The position numbers and the translations under genes were made by a program. Shown in pieces: positions 27,111 to 35,971 of a stretch of DNA of 64,000 bases. The stretch's first letter is position 1. Every line of letters starts with the position of its first letter. The notes under the pieces are model-generated. The model had not been told where the DNA came from. It made no database searches and saw only the letters and a list, made by a program, of their open reading frames with translations. Where the stretch lies: assembly GCA_020636005.1 (NCBI GenBank), contig JACJYR010000003.1, positions 434,001 to 498,000 of the forward strand, written 5' to 3'. The stretch is from Lewinellaceae bacterium. GTDB taxonomy: Bacteria > Bacteroidota > Bacteroidia > Chitinophagales > Saprospiraceae.

Positions 27111-28667
27111 TCACATGGGTTCCTGTCTTCCAATTTTGTTTTCCAGAAAAGCTTCGTTCATTACTTTGATAAGCGTTTGCAGGCTATTCTGCCCGTTTTC
27201 TGATGTTTTAAGGATAAAATCGGCCCCTTTGGCGTTCACGTTGAATTTCATCTGATCGAAATGCCTTGCCACTGAACGATCCATTGCTTTTTGCAAAGCG
27301 CTGAACGTGAACCAGCCTGCCAGGGTTTGGTCTTGAAATGATTGCAGTATTTTTTTATCAACCAGTTCTGCACTTGAAAGCTTCCCTTCTTTAATTTTTT
27401 CAAGCAAGGCATCGTCTGCCGAAAAAATCAGCAAGTTATCCTTCAATAGTAATTTGCCCATGCCTTTATTGATGGTGATAGAAAAATCCTGGTTGCCAAT
27501 CGAGACCACTTTATAGTAGTTTTTTCCCACCTCTTTCAGTTTCTTCTGTTGGACGGCAGCCATCAGGAATTCTTGCGCTTTCTTTTCATTCTTTACATTG
27601 ATGGCCATGAGGAAGGAGGGCTTGTCGGCGTTTGCGTCAAAACCTGCCACCATCATATCGCCGCCAAGGATGCTGACCAAATCCTCCCTTTTCAATCCAA
27701 GGTCGTTTAGGGCAAAGTCTGCAAAACCCTTGGTTTGCGGGCGTTCGCTGAGAAATTGGTCAATGCCCTTGACGTCCAATGCCCCCACAGCTGCAAAGGC
27801 AAGGTTTTCTTTGGGAAGGATTCCGGAAAAATCCGTCTCAACTTCCTTTTTGAAAAAACGACCGATAAAATCTTTTCCAAGCCCCTTGTTGATGAAAAAA
27901 TCAGCGTGGCCTACCATTTCACCATTTTCAAAATCGGCATAACCATGAATGGAATTCCCCATGAGCACGTTTTCGTCCAAATCCAGCATGTGTAGCCCCA
28001 TCTTGGCAGCACTGTTCCCGGCCATTGCATCTGTTGACATCCATGTTGTAAAATCATGAGGCTGAAGCAGGGCTTTGTTCGCCGCTTTATTGGAAGCCAA
28101 AGTGCCGTGGGTGGCCGGATTGAAAACGGCTAACAATTTGTCCGTTGTAGAGACTTCGCTGCTATTGGATAAAGCAAAGACAGCCATGTTATCCTTCCAA
28201 CCGATAGCAGCATTGGATGGCCCGTTTTTCAGCATCTTCACCCCATTTTGCTCCACTACTTCCATGTTAGTCGCCGACAGCATTTTGCCAAATGCCGACG
28301 GGTCGTCCAACGAAAACAAAGCATAAGTCGTGAGCTCTTCTGGATTGTCCTTGTTCAACTCCGTAGCAACGTACATTTTTTGGGTAAGGTCTATGCCCGA
28401 CTTTTCCGGGTCTAAAAGGACGCTGGCCACAACGGGTTGGTTTTTTTCGGTTTCCCTTACCATTTCCTGGTAAAACTCCATCTGCTTTACCGCCTCAAAG
28501 TCAGCTTTCTGCATGAGCGATTTTAAGTTCACGGACATAACCGAAGTAGCGTTCTCAGGAACATACTGCAGGGCATCCGTTACAGTAGTCTGTTCATTGT
28601 TGCAGGAGCCTGCGATCAATATGAGCAAAAGAACTGCAAATGCGGGAAAATTTTTCAAGCTTTTCAT
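27111..28667 (-). CDS. DUF4836 family lipoprotein
   Basis: 518 residues with a lipoprotein signal (AVLLLILIAGSC, Cys about 22). The start of the mature protein, DALQYVPENATSVMSVNLKSLMQKADFE, and the repeated LDVKGIDQFL/FADFALNDLGLKREDL pattern match the DUF4836 family of Bacteroidota outer-surface or periplasmic lipoproteins of unknown function. Length is near the family norm. It is a single gene on the minus strand, divergent from purL. The ATG at 28667 begins the signal peptide. Recognition is from memory of the family's conserved N-terminal pattern. Confidence 0.78.
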   Translation of the reverse strand: MKSLKNFPAFAVLLLILIAGSCNNEQTTVTDALQYVPENATSVMSVNLKSLMQKADFEAVKQMEFYQEMVRETEKNQPVVASVLLDPEKSGIDLTQKMYVATELNKDNPEELTTYALFSLDDPSAFGKMLSATNMEVVEQNGVKMLKNGPSNAAIGWKDNMAVFALSNSSEVSTTDKLLAVFNPATHGTLASNKAANKALLQPHDFTTWMSTDAMAGNSAAKMGLHMLDLDENVLMGNSIHGYADFENGEMVGHADFFINKGLGKDFIGRFFKKEVETDFSGILPKENLAFAAVGALDVKGIDQFLSERPQTKGFADFALNDLGLKREDLVSILGGDMMVAGFDANADKPSFLMAINVKNEKKAQEFLMAAVQQKKLKEVGKNYYKVVSIGNQDFSITINKGMGKLLLKDNLLIFSADDALLEKIKEGKLSSAELVDKKILQSFQDQTLAGWFTFSALQKAMDRSVARHFDQMKFNVNAKGADFILKTSENGQNSLQTLIKVMNEAFLENKIGRQEPM

Positions 28668-28933
28668 GTAAGGTGGTTTTCATTAATGAAATTGAAGAAG
28701 CCACAAATGCTGCATTTTCAAGGTGCGTACCGTTAAAAAGGCAGGTAGCAATATCGCTGATGCAACGAGCCTAAAGCTAACACCCATTTCTGGTTTCCAT
28801 CAATATAACTATGTGATACGCTTCAATTCTAAGTGTAAAAACAGATGCCATCCGGCCAACTTGGATAAAACGCCCTTATTTTTCGACACTTCCCCGGTTA
28901 TGGGGTGGAATCACAAAACTTCATTGAAGGTTT

Positions 28934-28941
28934 TATCTTTG
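28934..28941 (+). promoter_or_regulatory. -7 box upstream of purL
   Basis: TATCTTTG matches TAnnTTTG and lies 27 bases before the purL ATG. It falls inside an in-frame upstream extension of the frame (from 28905), supporting the ATG at 28968. The rest of the 300-base divergent gap 28668-28933 holds no gene that I can support. Confidence 0.5.
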
Positions 28942-28967
28942 CCCCTTTCCAAATTCTAAACACTTCC

Positions 28968-31202
28968 ATGCAACCAACCGAACTGGAAATTACCGGCAAA
29001 ACAGCTAAACAACTGGGCCTCGACGAACAAGAATTTGAGCAAATCAAGAAGGTGCTGGGGCGGGTGCCAAACTTCACCGAACTCAGCATTTTCTCGGTCA
29101 TGTGGTCCGAGCACTGTTCCTACAAAAACTCTATCAAATGGCTGAAGACCTTGCCACGTGAGGGGAAACGGTTGCTGGTAGGAGCGGGCGAGGAAAATGC
29201 AGGCTTGGTGGACATTGGCGACGGCCTCGCCTGCGCCTTCAAGATTGAATCGCACAACCATCCCTCCGCCATCGAACCATATCATGGAGCTGCCACTGGG
29301 GTCGGCGGCATCCATCGGGACATTTTTACGATGGGCGCACGGCCCGTCGCCACCCTGAATTCCCTGCGTTTCGGCAACCCCGATTTGAAGCATACCAAGA
29401 ACCTGATGCGGGGGGTGGTAAAAGGGATCGGCGACTATGGCAACAGTTTTGGAGTGCCAACCGTAGCCGGGGAGGTTTATTTCCATGACTGCTACAACCA
29501 GAATATATTGGTCAATGTCATGTCTGTTGGTATTGTTGATCAGGGTGAAATAGTCTCGGCTTTGGCGGAAGGCCCGGGCAACCCGGTATTCATCGTTGGT
29601 TCACAAACCGGCAAGGACGGTATCCACGGTGCGACCTTTGCTTCCGCCGACCTGCACGAAGAGAGCCATGAAGATCTGCCAGCCGTTCAGGTAGGTGACC
29701 CTTTCCAGGAAAAATTGCTGTTGGAGGCTACCCTTGAAGCCATCAAAACCGGCGCTGTGGTGGGTATACAAGACATGGGGGCTGCAGGGATTACCTGCTC
29801 AACTTCCGAAATGTGTGCAAAATCCGGCACCGGTATGATTATCAACCTCGACAAAGTGCCCACCCGCCAGTCCAACATGGAAGCATGGGAAATCCTGCTG
29901 TCTGAAAGCCAGGAACGGATGCTCATCGTAGGGAAACTTGGAGAAGAGCAGGCACTGTATGACGTATTCGATAAATGGGACCTGGAATGTGTGCAGATAG
30001 GCGAAGTAACAGGCACAGGCATCTTGCAATATTTTTACCACGGTGAAAAAGTAGCGGAAGTACCGGCCGAGTCCCTGGTGTTGGGTGGCGGGGCGCCGGT
30101 CTATGACAGGGAGCAGGCAAAGCCAGCTTATTTTAGCAAAATTGCCAAGTTCAACCCCAAGCAAATCAACACACCGAAAGATTTAAAGGCTTCGGCCAGA
30201 AAGCTGTTTTCGTCCCCCAACCTCGTCTCCAAACGTTGGGTATATGAACAGTACGATAGCATGGTGCGAACCAACAACATGAACACCAATGCCCCGTCCG
30301 ATGCTGCCATTGTTCGCATAAAAGATTCTAAGAAATGTCTGGCAGTGACGGTGGATTGCAATGCAACCTATGTATTCGCAGATCCTTATGTCGGCGGTAT
30401 GATTGCAGTGGCGGAAGCCTCCCGCAATATCATCTGTTCCGGGGGCACACCTGTTGCTATCACCAATTGCCTTAATTTCGGCAACCCCTACAATCCTGAA
30501 GTGTATTATCAATTTGTCAACGCCATAAAAGGCATTGGGGAAGCCTGCCGTAAATTTGGCACCCCGGTTACTGGCGGAAACGTTAGTTTTTACAACCAAT
30601 CGCAGGTAGGGGATAAAACCGAACCGATTTATCCAACCCCAACCATAGGCATGTTGGGCATTTTGGACGACGCTGCCAGCCAGATGACACTGGATTTCAA
30701 AAATGACGGCGACATGATCTACATGCTGGGCAATTCTTACAACGACTTAGGCAGTTCAGAATATTTAAGGGTTCTGCATGGTATCCATTTTTCACCGCCA
30801 CCTTATTTCGACCTCTACGAAGAATTCGAGGTGCAAAAGCACACCCGCAAGCTGATTAAAAAAGAGTTGGTCAATTCTGCCCACGACGTTTCAGAGGGAG
30901 GCCTGTTTACCTGCCTGATGGAAAGTACGATGGCCAGTGGGCTTGGCTTCAACATAGAAACGGTGGAAACCTTCCGCAAGGACTGCTTTCTCTTTGGCGA
31001 AAGCCAAAGCCGCATCATCGTCACCCTGTCGCCCGACAAGGAGGACGATCTGCAAAACTATCTGATCAACAACAACGTTTCCTTCACTAAACTTGGCGAA
31101 GTTTTTGGCAATTCGGTGGTCATAGATGAAGAAAATTTCGGAAGCGTAAACGAATGGAAGCGAATCTTCGATGAAACATTAGCTGAGAAAATAGATGGTT
31201 GA
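28968..31202 (+). CDS. purL: Phosphoribosylformylglycinamidine synthase subunit PurL
   Basis: 744 residues, the size of the small PurL type (B. subtilis-like), which needs PurQ and PurS partners to convert FGAR to FGAM in purine synthesis. Typical segments: SIFSVMWSEHCSYKNS, GLACAFKIESHNHPSAIEP, GVGGIHRDIFTMGARP, GIQDMGAAGITCSTSEM and NSAHDVSEGGLFTCL. The ATG at 28968 matches the usual start (MQPTELEITGKTAKQLGL). No purQ or purS lies nearby in the window, so the purine genes are scattered. The next gene starts 80 bases downstream on the same strand. Confidence 0.96.
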   Translation: MQPTELEITGKTAKQLGLDEQEFEQIKKVLGRVPNFTELSIFSVMWSEHCSYKNSIKWLKTLPREGKRLLVGAGEENAGLVDIGDGLACAFKIESHNHPSAIEPYHGAATGVGGIHRDIFTMGARPVATLNSLRFGNPDLKHTKNLMRGVVKGIGDYGNSFGVPTVAGEVYFHDCYNQNILVNVMSVGIVDQGEIVSALAEGPGNPVFIVGSQTGKDGIHGATFASADLHEESHEDLPAVQVGDPFQEKLLLEATLEAIKTGAVVGIQDMGAAGITCSTSEMCAKSGTGMIINLDKVPTRQSNMEAWEILLSESQERMLIVGKLGEEQALYDVFDKWDLECVQIGEVTGTGILQYFYHGEKVAEVPAESLVLGGGAPVYDREQAKPAYFSKIAKFNPKQINTPKDLKASARKLFSSPNLVSKRWVYEQYDSMVRTNNMNTNAPSDAAIVRIKDSKKCLAVTVDCNATYVFADPYVGGMIAVAEASRNIICSGGTPVAITNCLNFGNPYNPEVYYQFVNAIKGIGEACRKFGTPVTGGNVSFYNQSQVGDKTEPIYPTPTIGMLGILDDAASQMTLDFKNDGDMIYMLGNSYNDLGSSEYLRVLHGIHFSPPPYFDLYEEFEVQKHTRKLIKKELVNSAHDVSEGGLFTCLMESTMASGLGFNIETVETFRKDCFLFGESQSRIIVTLSPDKEDDLQNYLINNNVSFTKLGEVFGNSVVIDEENFGSVNEWKRIFDETLAEKIDG

Positions 31203-31282
31203 TTGGCTGTCGGGCCGGGTGGTGTATTAAACTTCCAGCCTTTCAATCAGTTTACCATCCAAGTATAAAAATCCTTAAGAGC

Positions 31283-32431
31283 ATGAGAAGCAAAGTATTC
31301 ATTCTCCTCCCTTTTTTAGTAGCCTCCCTGTTTTATCAATGTGGAAAAGACGGCAGTTCTGGTGGCCTTAGCATAAGCGGCAAAATCAACAATGCCGGCA
31401 GTATGCAAGTGTACCTCGACAAGGTGGGCATCAGCCCTACCAGTGCCAACCTGGTAGTCGGCAAGGCCGATGCCGATGCCAGCGGCAACTTTAAGCTTTC
31501 CTTCCCGCAAAAACTCTCGGAAGGCATCTACCGGCTGCGGGTTGGGGAGCAAAAAATGAACCTTATCCTCGATGGCAAGGAATCCGATATCACCGTGAAC
31601 GGGGATTTGGCCAAGCTCAACCAGTTCGACTATGAGGTGACAGGCTCTGCCAGCTCCACCACTTACCGCAACATCCTGCAAAAGCTCGTTTCCCGCCAAC
31701 TACGGGCCGAAGACATCCGCACCTTTGTGGACACGACATCCAACCCTTTGACGGGGGTCTATGTGGCTGTTCAATCCCTGGGCAACAATACCTCCATGAT
31801 GGACATCCATGAGAAAGCCAAGGCAAGGATGGTAGCGGCCTATCCCGGGACCACTTACAAGGATGATTATGAAGCCCACCTGGCTTCTATCAAGCAGGCG
31901 GCTGTCAATCCAGGCGGTGGAAACGGGTTCAATTTTGTGGAAGAAGGTAACCGGCAACCCGCCCCCGATATCAAGCTGCCCAGCCCAAATGGAAAAGAAT
32001 TTGCCTTGTCAGACTTGAAAGGAAAAGTCGTTTTGCTGGACTTTTGGGCCAGTTGGTGCAGGCCCTGCCGCATGGAAAATCCGAACGTCGTCAGGATTTA
32101 CAACCAATACAAGGATAAGGGCTTTACCGTTTTCAGCGTGTCGCTGGACGGGGTAGATTCCCGCCAAATGGCGGCCATGCAAAATGACCCCAAGATGGTT
32201 CGGGAAGCCACCAACGACGCCAAGAAAAAATGGAAAGAGGCCATCGCCCAGGACGGCCTGGTGTGGGATTACCACGTGAGCGATCTAAAAAAATGGGAAT
32301 GCGAGCCTGCCCGCCAGTACGGTGTCAGCAGCATCCCCCGCACCTTTATGATCGACAAAGAAGGTAAAATTGCCGCTGTCAATTTGCGGGGTGCCGAACA
32401 AATTGAGGAGACTTTGAAAAAACTATTGTAA
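31283..32431 (+). CDS. TlpA-like thioredoxin-fold lipoprotein with DUF4369-type N-terminal domain
   Basis: 382 residues. The lipoprotein signal LPFLVASLFYQC is followed by a beta-rich N-terminal domain of the DUF4369 type (about 30-130; LSISGKINNAGSMQVYLDKVG) and a helical linker. The C-terminal TlpA/ResA-like thioredoxin domain (about 225-382) has PDIKLPSPNGKEFALSDLKGKVVLLDFWASWCRPC with the redox CxxC. The cis-Pro region is SSIPRTFMID. An insert (about 295-335) separates strand and cis-Pro loop. It would act as a periplasmic thiol oxidoreductase. The ATG at 31283 was chosen because the signal peptide starts there. It may be co-transcribed with purL. Confidence 0.88.
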   Translation: MRSKVFILLPFLVASLFYQCGKDGSSGGLSISGKINNAGSMQVYLDKVGISPTSANLVVGKADADASGNFKLSFPQKLSEGIYRLRVGEQKMNLILDGKESDITVNGDLAKLNQFDYEVTGSASSTTYRNILQKLVSRQLRAEDIRTFVDTTSNPLTGVYVAVQSLGNNTSMMDIHEKAKARMVAAYPGTTYKDDYEAHLASIKQAAVNPGGGNGFNFVEEGNRQPAPDIKLPSPNGKEFALSDLKGKVVLLDFWASWCRPCRMENPNVVRIYNQYKDKGFTVFSVSLDGVDSRQMAAMQNDPKMVREATNDAKKKWKEAIAQDGLVWDYHVSDLKKWECEPARQYGVSSIPRTFMIDKEGKIAAVNLRGAEQIEETLKKLL

Positions 32432-32749
32432 TTCTTCATAGTCGAACCTTTTGCAAAATAAAACCTGAGTTATCCCGAATTTTTACCCACGATTTCAATC
32501 GTGGAGTTACGACAAAAACCTGATAATCAAACCGTTTTAACGGTTTAAGTCCACGCATACTGCGCCGGAGAGGTATCCAAAGCGGTTAAAACCTTTACCC
32601 AAACACCTCTTTATTGCTTCTCCAGGATTTATATCGTGGGATAAACAGGCCATTGACGGCAATTCGATCCCGAAAATTAGGGATGAATCATGTTTTCGTG
32701 AAGGATAACGGCAGGTTAGTTTTCTTGCCTGACTCCAAGGCCAGGCTAA
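32432..32749. other. Gene-free stretch with two small palindromes
   Basis: No gene is seen. It contains CCACGATT-TC-AATCGTGG (32487-32504) and the 18-base palindrome AAACCGTTTTAACGGTTT (32529-32546), both of the kind seen in degenerate REP-like intergenic repeats. The stretch ends at a family-1 repeat. Confidence 0.5.
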
Positions 32750-32857
32750 GTAATGATGAAAAAATAACTTCCCTATTTTGATGTTGAAACCCCATCACTG
32801 GAAGGGTTTTTTAAAAATAATCCCGATGTGAAATCGGGATTATTTTTCCTTCGATCC
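32750..32857 (-). repeat. Dispersed 108-bp repeat, family 1, copy B (inverted)
   Basis: The reverse complement begins GGATCGAAGGAAAAATAATC and differs from copy C (37430-37537) at only four of 108 positions. It contains a perfect 15-bp hairpin (AAAAATAATCCCGAT / ATCGGGATTATTTTT, 5-base loop). It starts 12 bases downstream of the stop of the PIN gene, in the orientation that would make the hairpin that gene's terminator. Confidence 0.88.
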
Positions 32858-32869
32858 TAAATACCTGCT

Positions 32870-33337
32870 TCAGTTGCCAGACAGTGGCAGTGGATATTTA
32901 ACCAACTGAATAAAGGAGCCACTCAGATGGTCGAAGAAGTCAGTGGTGGTGATGAGCGAAGAATTGGTAATGTATGCCGTAGCTGCCTTCCAGAGATCGT
33001 TACTGCCCATGCTGTGGGGCTTATGGTGGAGCGGTTTGCCCGCAAGTCGGCCCTGGCTATAACTGTCTATCTGCGCGTAAGCTTCCAGGAGAGACCTGTC
33101 TGCCTCGTTGATATCAATAATGATAAGCCGTTGCAGCAAAGCATTCAGGCGGTTTATTTGCTGCTCTTCCCAATTGTTCTTCATAGCAACGGATAGAAGT
33201 TCCGCCTTGGTGGCCACTGAAAGGAGGGTGATCGTTGCCGGATCGGACAATTGATGATCGGCTTCTATCTGCTGGTAAAGCGGGTGCCCGAAAAGATAGG
33301 CCAGTGCAACATGGGTGTCGAGTAGGTATCTGTTCAC
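32870..33337 (-). CDS. PIN-domain ribonuclease (VapC-like toxin candidate)
   Basis: 155 residues of PIN fold. The four acidic metal-site residues expected for the family can be placed: D7 (RYLLDTHVALAYL), E46 (ATKAELLS), D114 (MGSNDLWKAA) and D133 (LITTTDFFDHL). VapC-type enzymes cut RNA and are held by a cognate antitoxin. The start is a GTG whose last bases overlap the stop of the upstream gene (GTGA), so the two are translationally coupled. The partner is not a normal 70-90 residue VapB but a 308-residue protein. A family-1 repeat follows as probable terminator. Confidence 0.82.
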   Translation of the reverse strand: MNRYLLDTHVALAYLFGHPLYQQIEADHQLSDPATITLLSVATKAELLSVAMKNNWEEQQINRLNALLQRLIIIDINEADRSLLEAYAQIDSYSQGRLAGKPLHHKPHSMGSNDLWKAATAYITNSSLITTTDFFDHLSGSFIQLVKYPLPLSGN

Positions 33338-34260
33338 GCGTTGAGTAATTTTAGGAGGTCTTGGAAGGATTCTTCACCAGGCCACTGGCCGATAATCTCA
33401 CCGAGGTTATTTTGAAATTGCTGCTCCGAATGTTGCCGTTTTATCTGGTGCTCAGTGGATTCCGATGATTTTTTACGGGAAAAATAATCGTCGCCTTTGC
33501 CCGGTTGGAAAATCTTTTCGATTTGGATATAAGCAATGCGACCGGAAGGGCGGTAGTTTGCAATCCCGGCAATCGTCAACTCCTTGCCCCAATGCTTGCC
33601 AATGGTGACGGGCTTGATGGTATCTGGCAGAAAGGCATCTACCCGGCCTTCTTCCATTTGGATGGTGACTTTGGAATTGCTGTATTTAAGTGTTTCCACC
33701 AATCCTTTGACGATAACGCTTTGGGGATCGGGTGTCTGCTCCTCCAGCGTCTTGATTTTGTTGAGTACTTTTTTGTTCAGCTTCAGTGCAGGCAGGCTGC
33801 CCCGGTTGGAAAATGAAATGGTTTCGTCTGGTGCCAGGAACACCCTTTTGAAATTTTGCAAGTCATGGAGCAATGCTTTGTCAAGGTGTTCTTCCTGCCC
33901 ATCTTCTGCCAAGGCATCGTGAAAAGACTGTATCACCAGGGCCATGGGGGTAAGGGCAGGCAAGTTTTCGAGAATCTGCGGTCGAAACACATCGCCCTGT
34001 TGACCGGCCAGTGTTTCTTTGAAAGAGTCGCATTCCAGATCGAGGATGGTGCCTCCTTCCCGTATTCCCCGTAGTCGAATTTCAAGTGCGTTGTTAAGGC
34101 GCAGGGTAGATCGCCCACGCCAGTTGCTCATGCCGCCAAGCCTTATTTGCAGCGCCCCCTTGGCAATAGACTGGAGGGACGTGGCCAGCAGCGCCAACCG
34201 TTCCAGGCTAATGGAGCCTCCCGTCGAAGCAGGGCTTTTTATTTTTATTTCGTATTGCAT
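33334..34260 (-). CDS. Uncharacterised protein coupled to the PIN ribonuclease
   Basis: 308 residues, not recognised. The N-terminal part (about 1-75) contains a conserved-looking helix (SISLERLALLATSLQSIAKGAL) and an Arg-rich beta segment (LRLNNALEIRLRGIREGGTILDLE). The middle is helical. A small beta domain (about 195-250) has VTIQMEEGRVDAFLPD and YRPSGRIAYIQIEKI. The charged tail ends NLGEIIGQWPGEESFQDLLKLLNA, resembling C-terminal tails of antitoxins that wrap PIN toxins (inference). Its stop overlaps the PIN gene's GTG by four bases. It could be an unusually large antitoxin or an RNA-targeting partner. A GTG at 34272 is an alternative start. Confidence 0.65.
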   Translation of the reverse strand: MQYEIKIKSPASTGGSISLERLALLATSLQSIAKGALQIRLGGMSNWRGRSTLRLNNALEIRLRGIREGGTILDLECDSFKETLAGQQGDVFRPQILENLPALTPMALVIQSFHDALAEDGQEEHLDKALLHDLQNFKRVFLAPDETISFSNRGSLPALKLNKKVLNKIKTLEEQTPDPQSVIVKGLVETLKYSNSKVTIQMEEGRVDAFLPDTIKPVTIGKHWGKELTIAGIANYRPSGRIAYIQIEKIFQPGKGDDYFSRKKSSESTEHQIKRQHSEQQFQNNLGEIIGQWPGEESFQDLLKLLNA

Positions 34261-34388
34261 ATCGTTGATCACCTATTTTTTAAGGATGGGCAAAAGTAGA
34301 AAAACAAGGGAAGCAGGCGTCGAGAATGGGGAATGAAGTATGTTTTTTTTATTGAACTATAGCCTGGCCACTTTTTGGATACCCGTTT

Positions 34389-35894
34389 TTACCGCCAATC
34401 GGGCATCTCGGCCTCACTAAACAGTACATCCCTGCCTGCCCCGGTGATGCTCACCCAATAGATAGAAGGCTGGTATTGAAAATTGTTGGAGTTTGTAAAA
34501 ATAATGGCAGCGCCGGTAGGTGCAAAGCGGGCGTCAAAGTCGTTGGTGAGGGTGTCCTTCCCAACGGACAGGTTAAGGGTGTCGCCTGTGGCAATTTCCA
34601 ATAATAAAATGTCAGAATCGAGCATCCTGTCCGGATCGGAGCTTGACTCAAATCCCGACTTGTCGTAGTTAAACAGGATAGCATTGCCATCCACGCTGAA
34701 GCAGGGGCCACCAGTGTGGCCGGGCCAGTCAGGCACGAGTTCCTGCAAATAATTCCCGTTGTCATCGTAGAGCAAGATGCGGGACTGATAAGAGAGGAAC
34801 CCTTCCGTACGGGCGGCAATTTTATTGCCCTGAGCCGTCCAGTCCACTTCTACAAAGAATTCATTTTGAGGGAGTTCCGCCAACAGGGTGGGGGAGGAGT
34901 TGCCATCTGCAGCTATTTTCAGGAGCTTGTTGTTCGACATATACAACAACTGGGTGCCATCGGGCGACCAGCAGAAATCAAGGGAGCGTTTGCTCGGGCC
35001 ATTGATAGAGGGGGAAGCGGGCAGTTTATAGGCACCAGTGCCGTCCCGGCCCATCACCCAAAGTTCCAGGTCGAGGTTTTGGGAGGTGATAAAGGCAATG
35101 CGGCTGCCTGCCGGATTGAAACGGGGCCGCCAGTTGGCGCCGTTGTTTTGGGTCAATTGAAACAAGGGGTTGATGGGATTGGCATTTTGGGCTGCAAAGA
35201 TATTGGACTGACCGCTGACGGTTTTTACAAAAACAAAAGGATGGGGCGGAAAGGGTTTGGTCGTAAAACTCCACACTTCCCCAAAGACTGTGTCGCCATT
35301 TCCATCTTTCACCCCCACTTGCCAGAAATAGGTAGTCCCGTATTGTAAACTGGCAATATCCAGCACCGGGTCTGCCAGGTCAGTCGCCACAGTTGTATTT
35401 GGGTTTTGGTTGGCATTGTAAAGGTAAACATCGTACCTCAGCACGTCGCCCTCGTCAGGATCGGTAGCTTCCCAGGAGAGGGTCATGTCAATACCATTGT
35501 TGGTGCTTCCATTGGCAGGCATTGGATTTTTTGGTGCGCTTGGCAGTGTATTAGTTGCGTCGGCTTCTGTCATTTTGATAACGACATTGGCCGTTTGATT
35601 TTCAAATATAGTCACGCTTTCCACAGCCGTCACAAGCCCTGATTTTTCTGCCCGGATGGTGTAGGTGCCCGTTTTTATATTTTCAAAAGAAAACAACCCG
35701 GTGGCGTCTGTCAGCACAGTGCTGGTAGGCGGGTTGGTGGAAATAGTGGCACTGGCAATGGCCGAGTTGTCAGCTTCCAGCAATACCTGGCCTACCAGGG
35801 TGCCAAATACCTCAGGCTCATATTTGTCTTCCTGGCAGGAAAAGATGAGGATGGTAAAAAAAACAAGAAAGGCGATTTGTTTGAAGTGTTTCAT
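34389..35894 (-). CDS. Lipoprotein with regulatory-like, FnIII-like and TolB-like propeller domains
   Basis: 501 residues. Lipoprotein signal (FFTILIFSCQED), then a carboxypeptidase-regulatory-like sandwich (about 30-110; GTLVGQVLLEADNSAIASATIS, GTYTIRAEKSG), a fibronectin-III-like domain (about 118-215; LSWEATDPDEGDVLRYDVYL, YFWQVGVKDGNGD) and a TolB/WD40-like propeller (about 220-500; WRPRFNPAGSRIAFITS, DFCWSPDGTQLLYMSNN). It lies directly downstream of csgG on the same strand (77-base gap), so it may belong to the curli transcript. It may be an accessory surface lipoprotein, but no such role is established. Confidence 0.75.
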   Translation of the reverse strand: MKHFKQIAFLVFFTILIFSCQEDKYEPEVFGTLVGQVLLEADNSAIASATISTNPPTSTVLTDATGLFSFENIKTGTYTIRAEKSGLVTAVESVTIFENQTANVVIKMTEADATNTLPSAPKNPMPANGSTNNGIDMTLSWEATDPDEGDVLRYDVYLYNANQNPNTTVATDLADPVLDIASLQYGTTYFWQVGVKDGNGDTVFGEVWSFTTKPFPPHPFVFVKTVSGQSNIFAAQNANPINPLFQLTQNNGANWRPRFNPAGSRIAFITSQNLDLELWVMGRDGTGAYKLPASPSINGPSKRSLDFCWSPDGTQLLYMSNNKLLKIAADGNSSPTLLAELPQNEFFVEVDWTAQGNKIAARTEGFLSYQSRILLYDDNGNYLQELVPDWPGHTGGPCFSVDGNAILFNYDKSGFESSSDPDRMLDSDILLLEIATGDTLNLSVGKDTLTNDFDARFAPTGAAIIFTNSNNFQYQPSIYWVSITGAGRDVLFSEAEMPDWR

Positions 35895-35971
35895 GTTTGA
35901 TTGAGATAGGCTCTATGGTTTTGGCACGGAACCAGTGAAAGTGCACTGGCTTAGCCATGAGCTGAAATCGT

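Noticed and set aside
28744..28751. GGTAGCAA as a third copy of the shared operator
   Set aside because: The other half-site and the spacing to a CTTTG box are missing.
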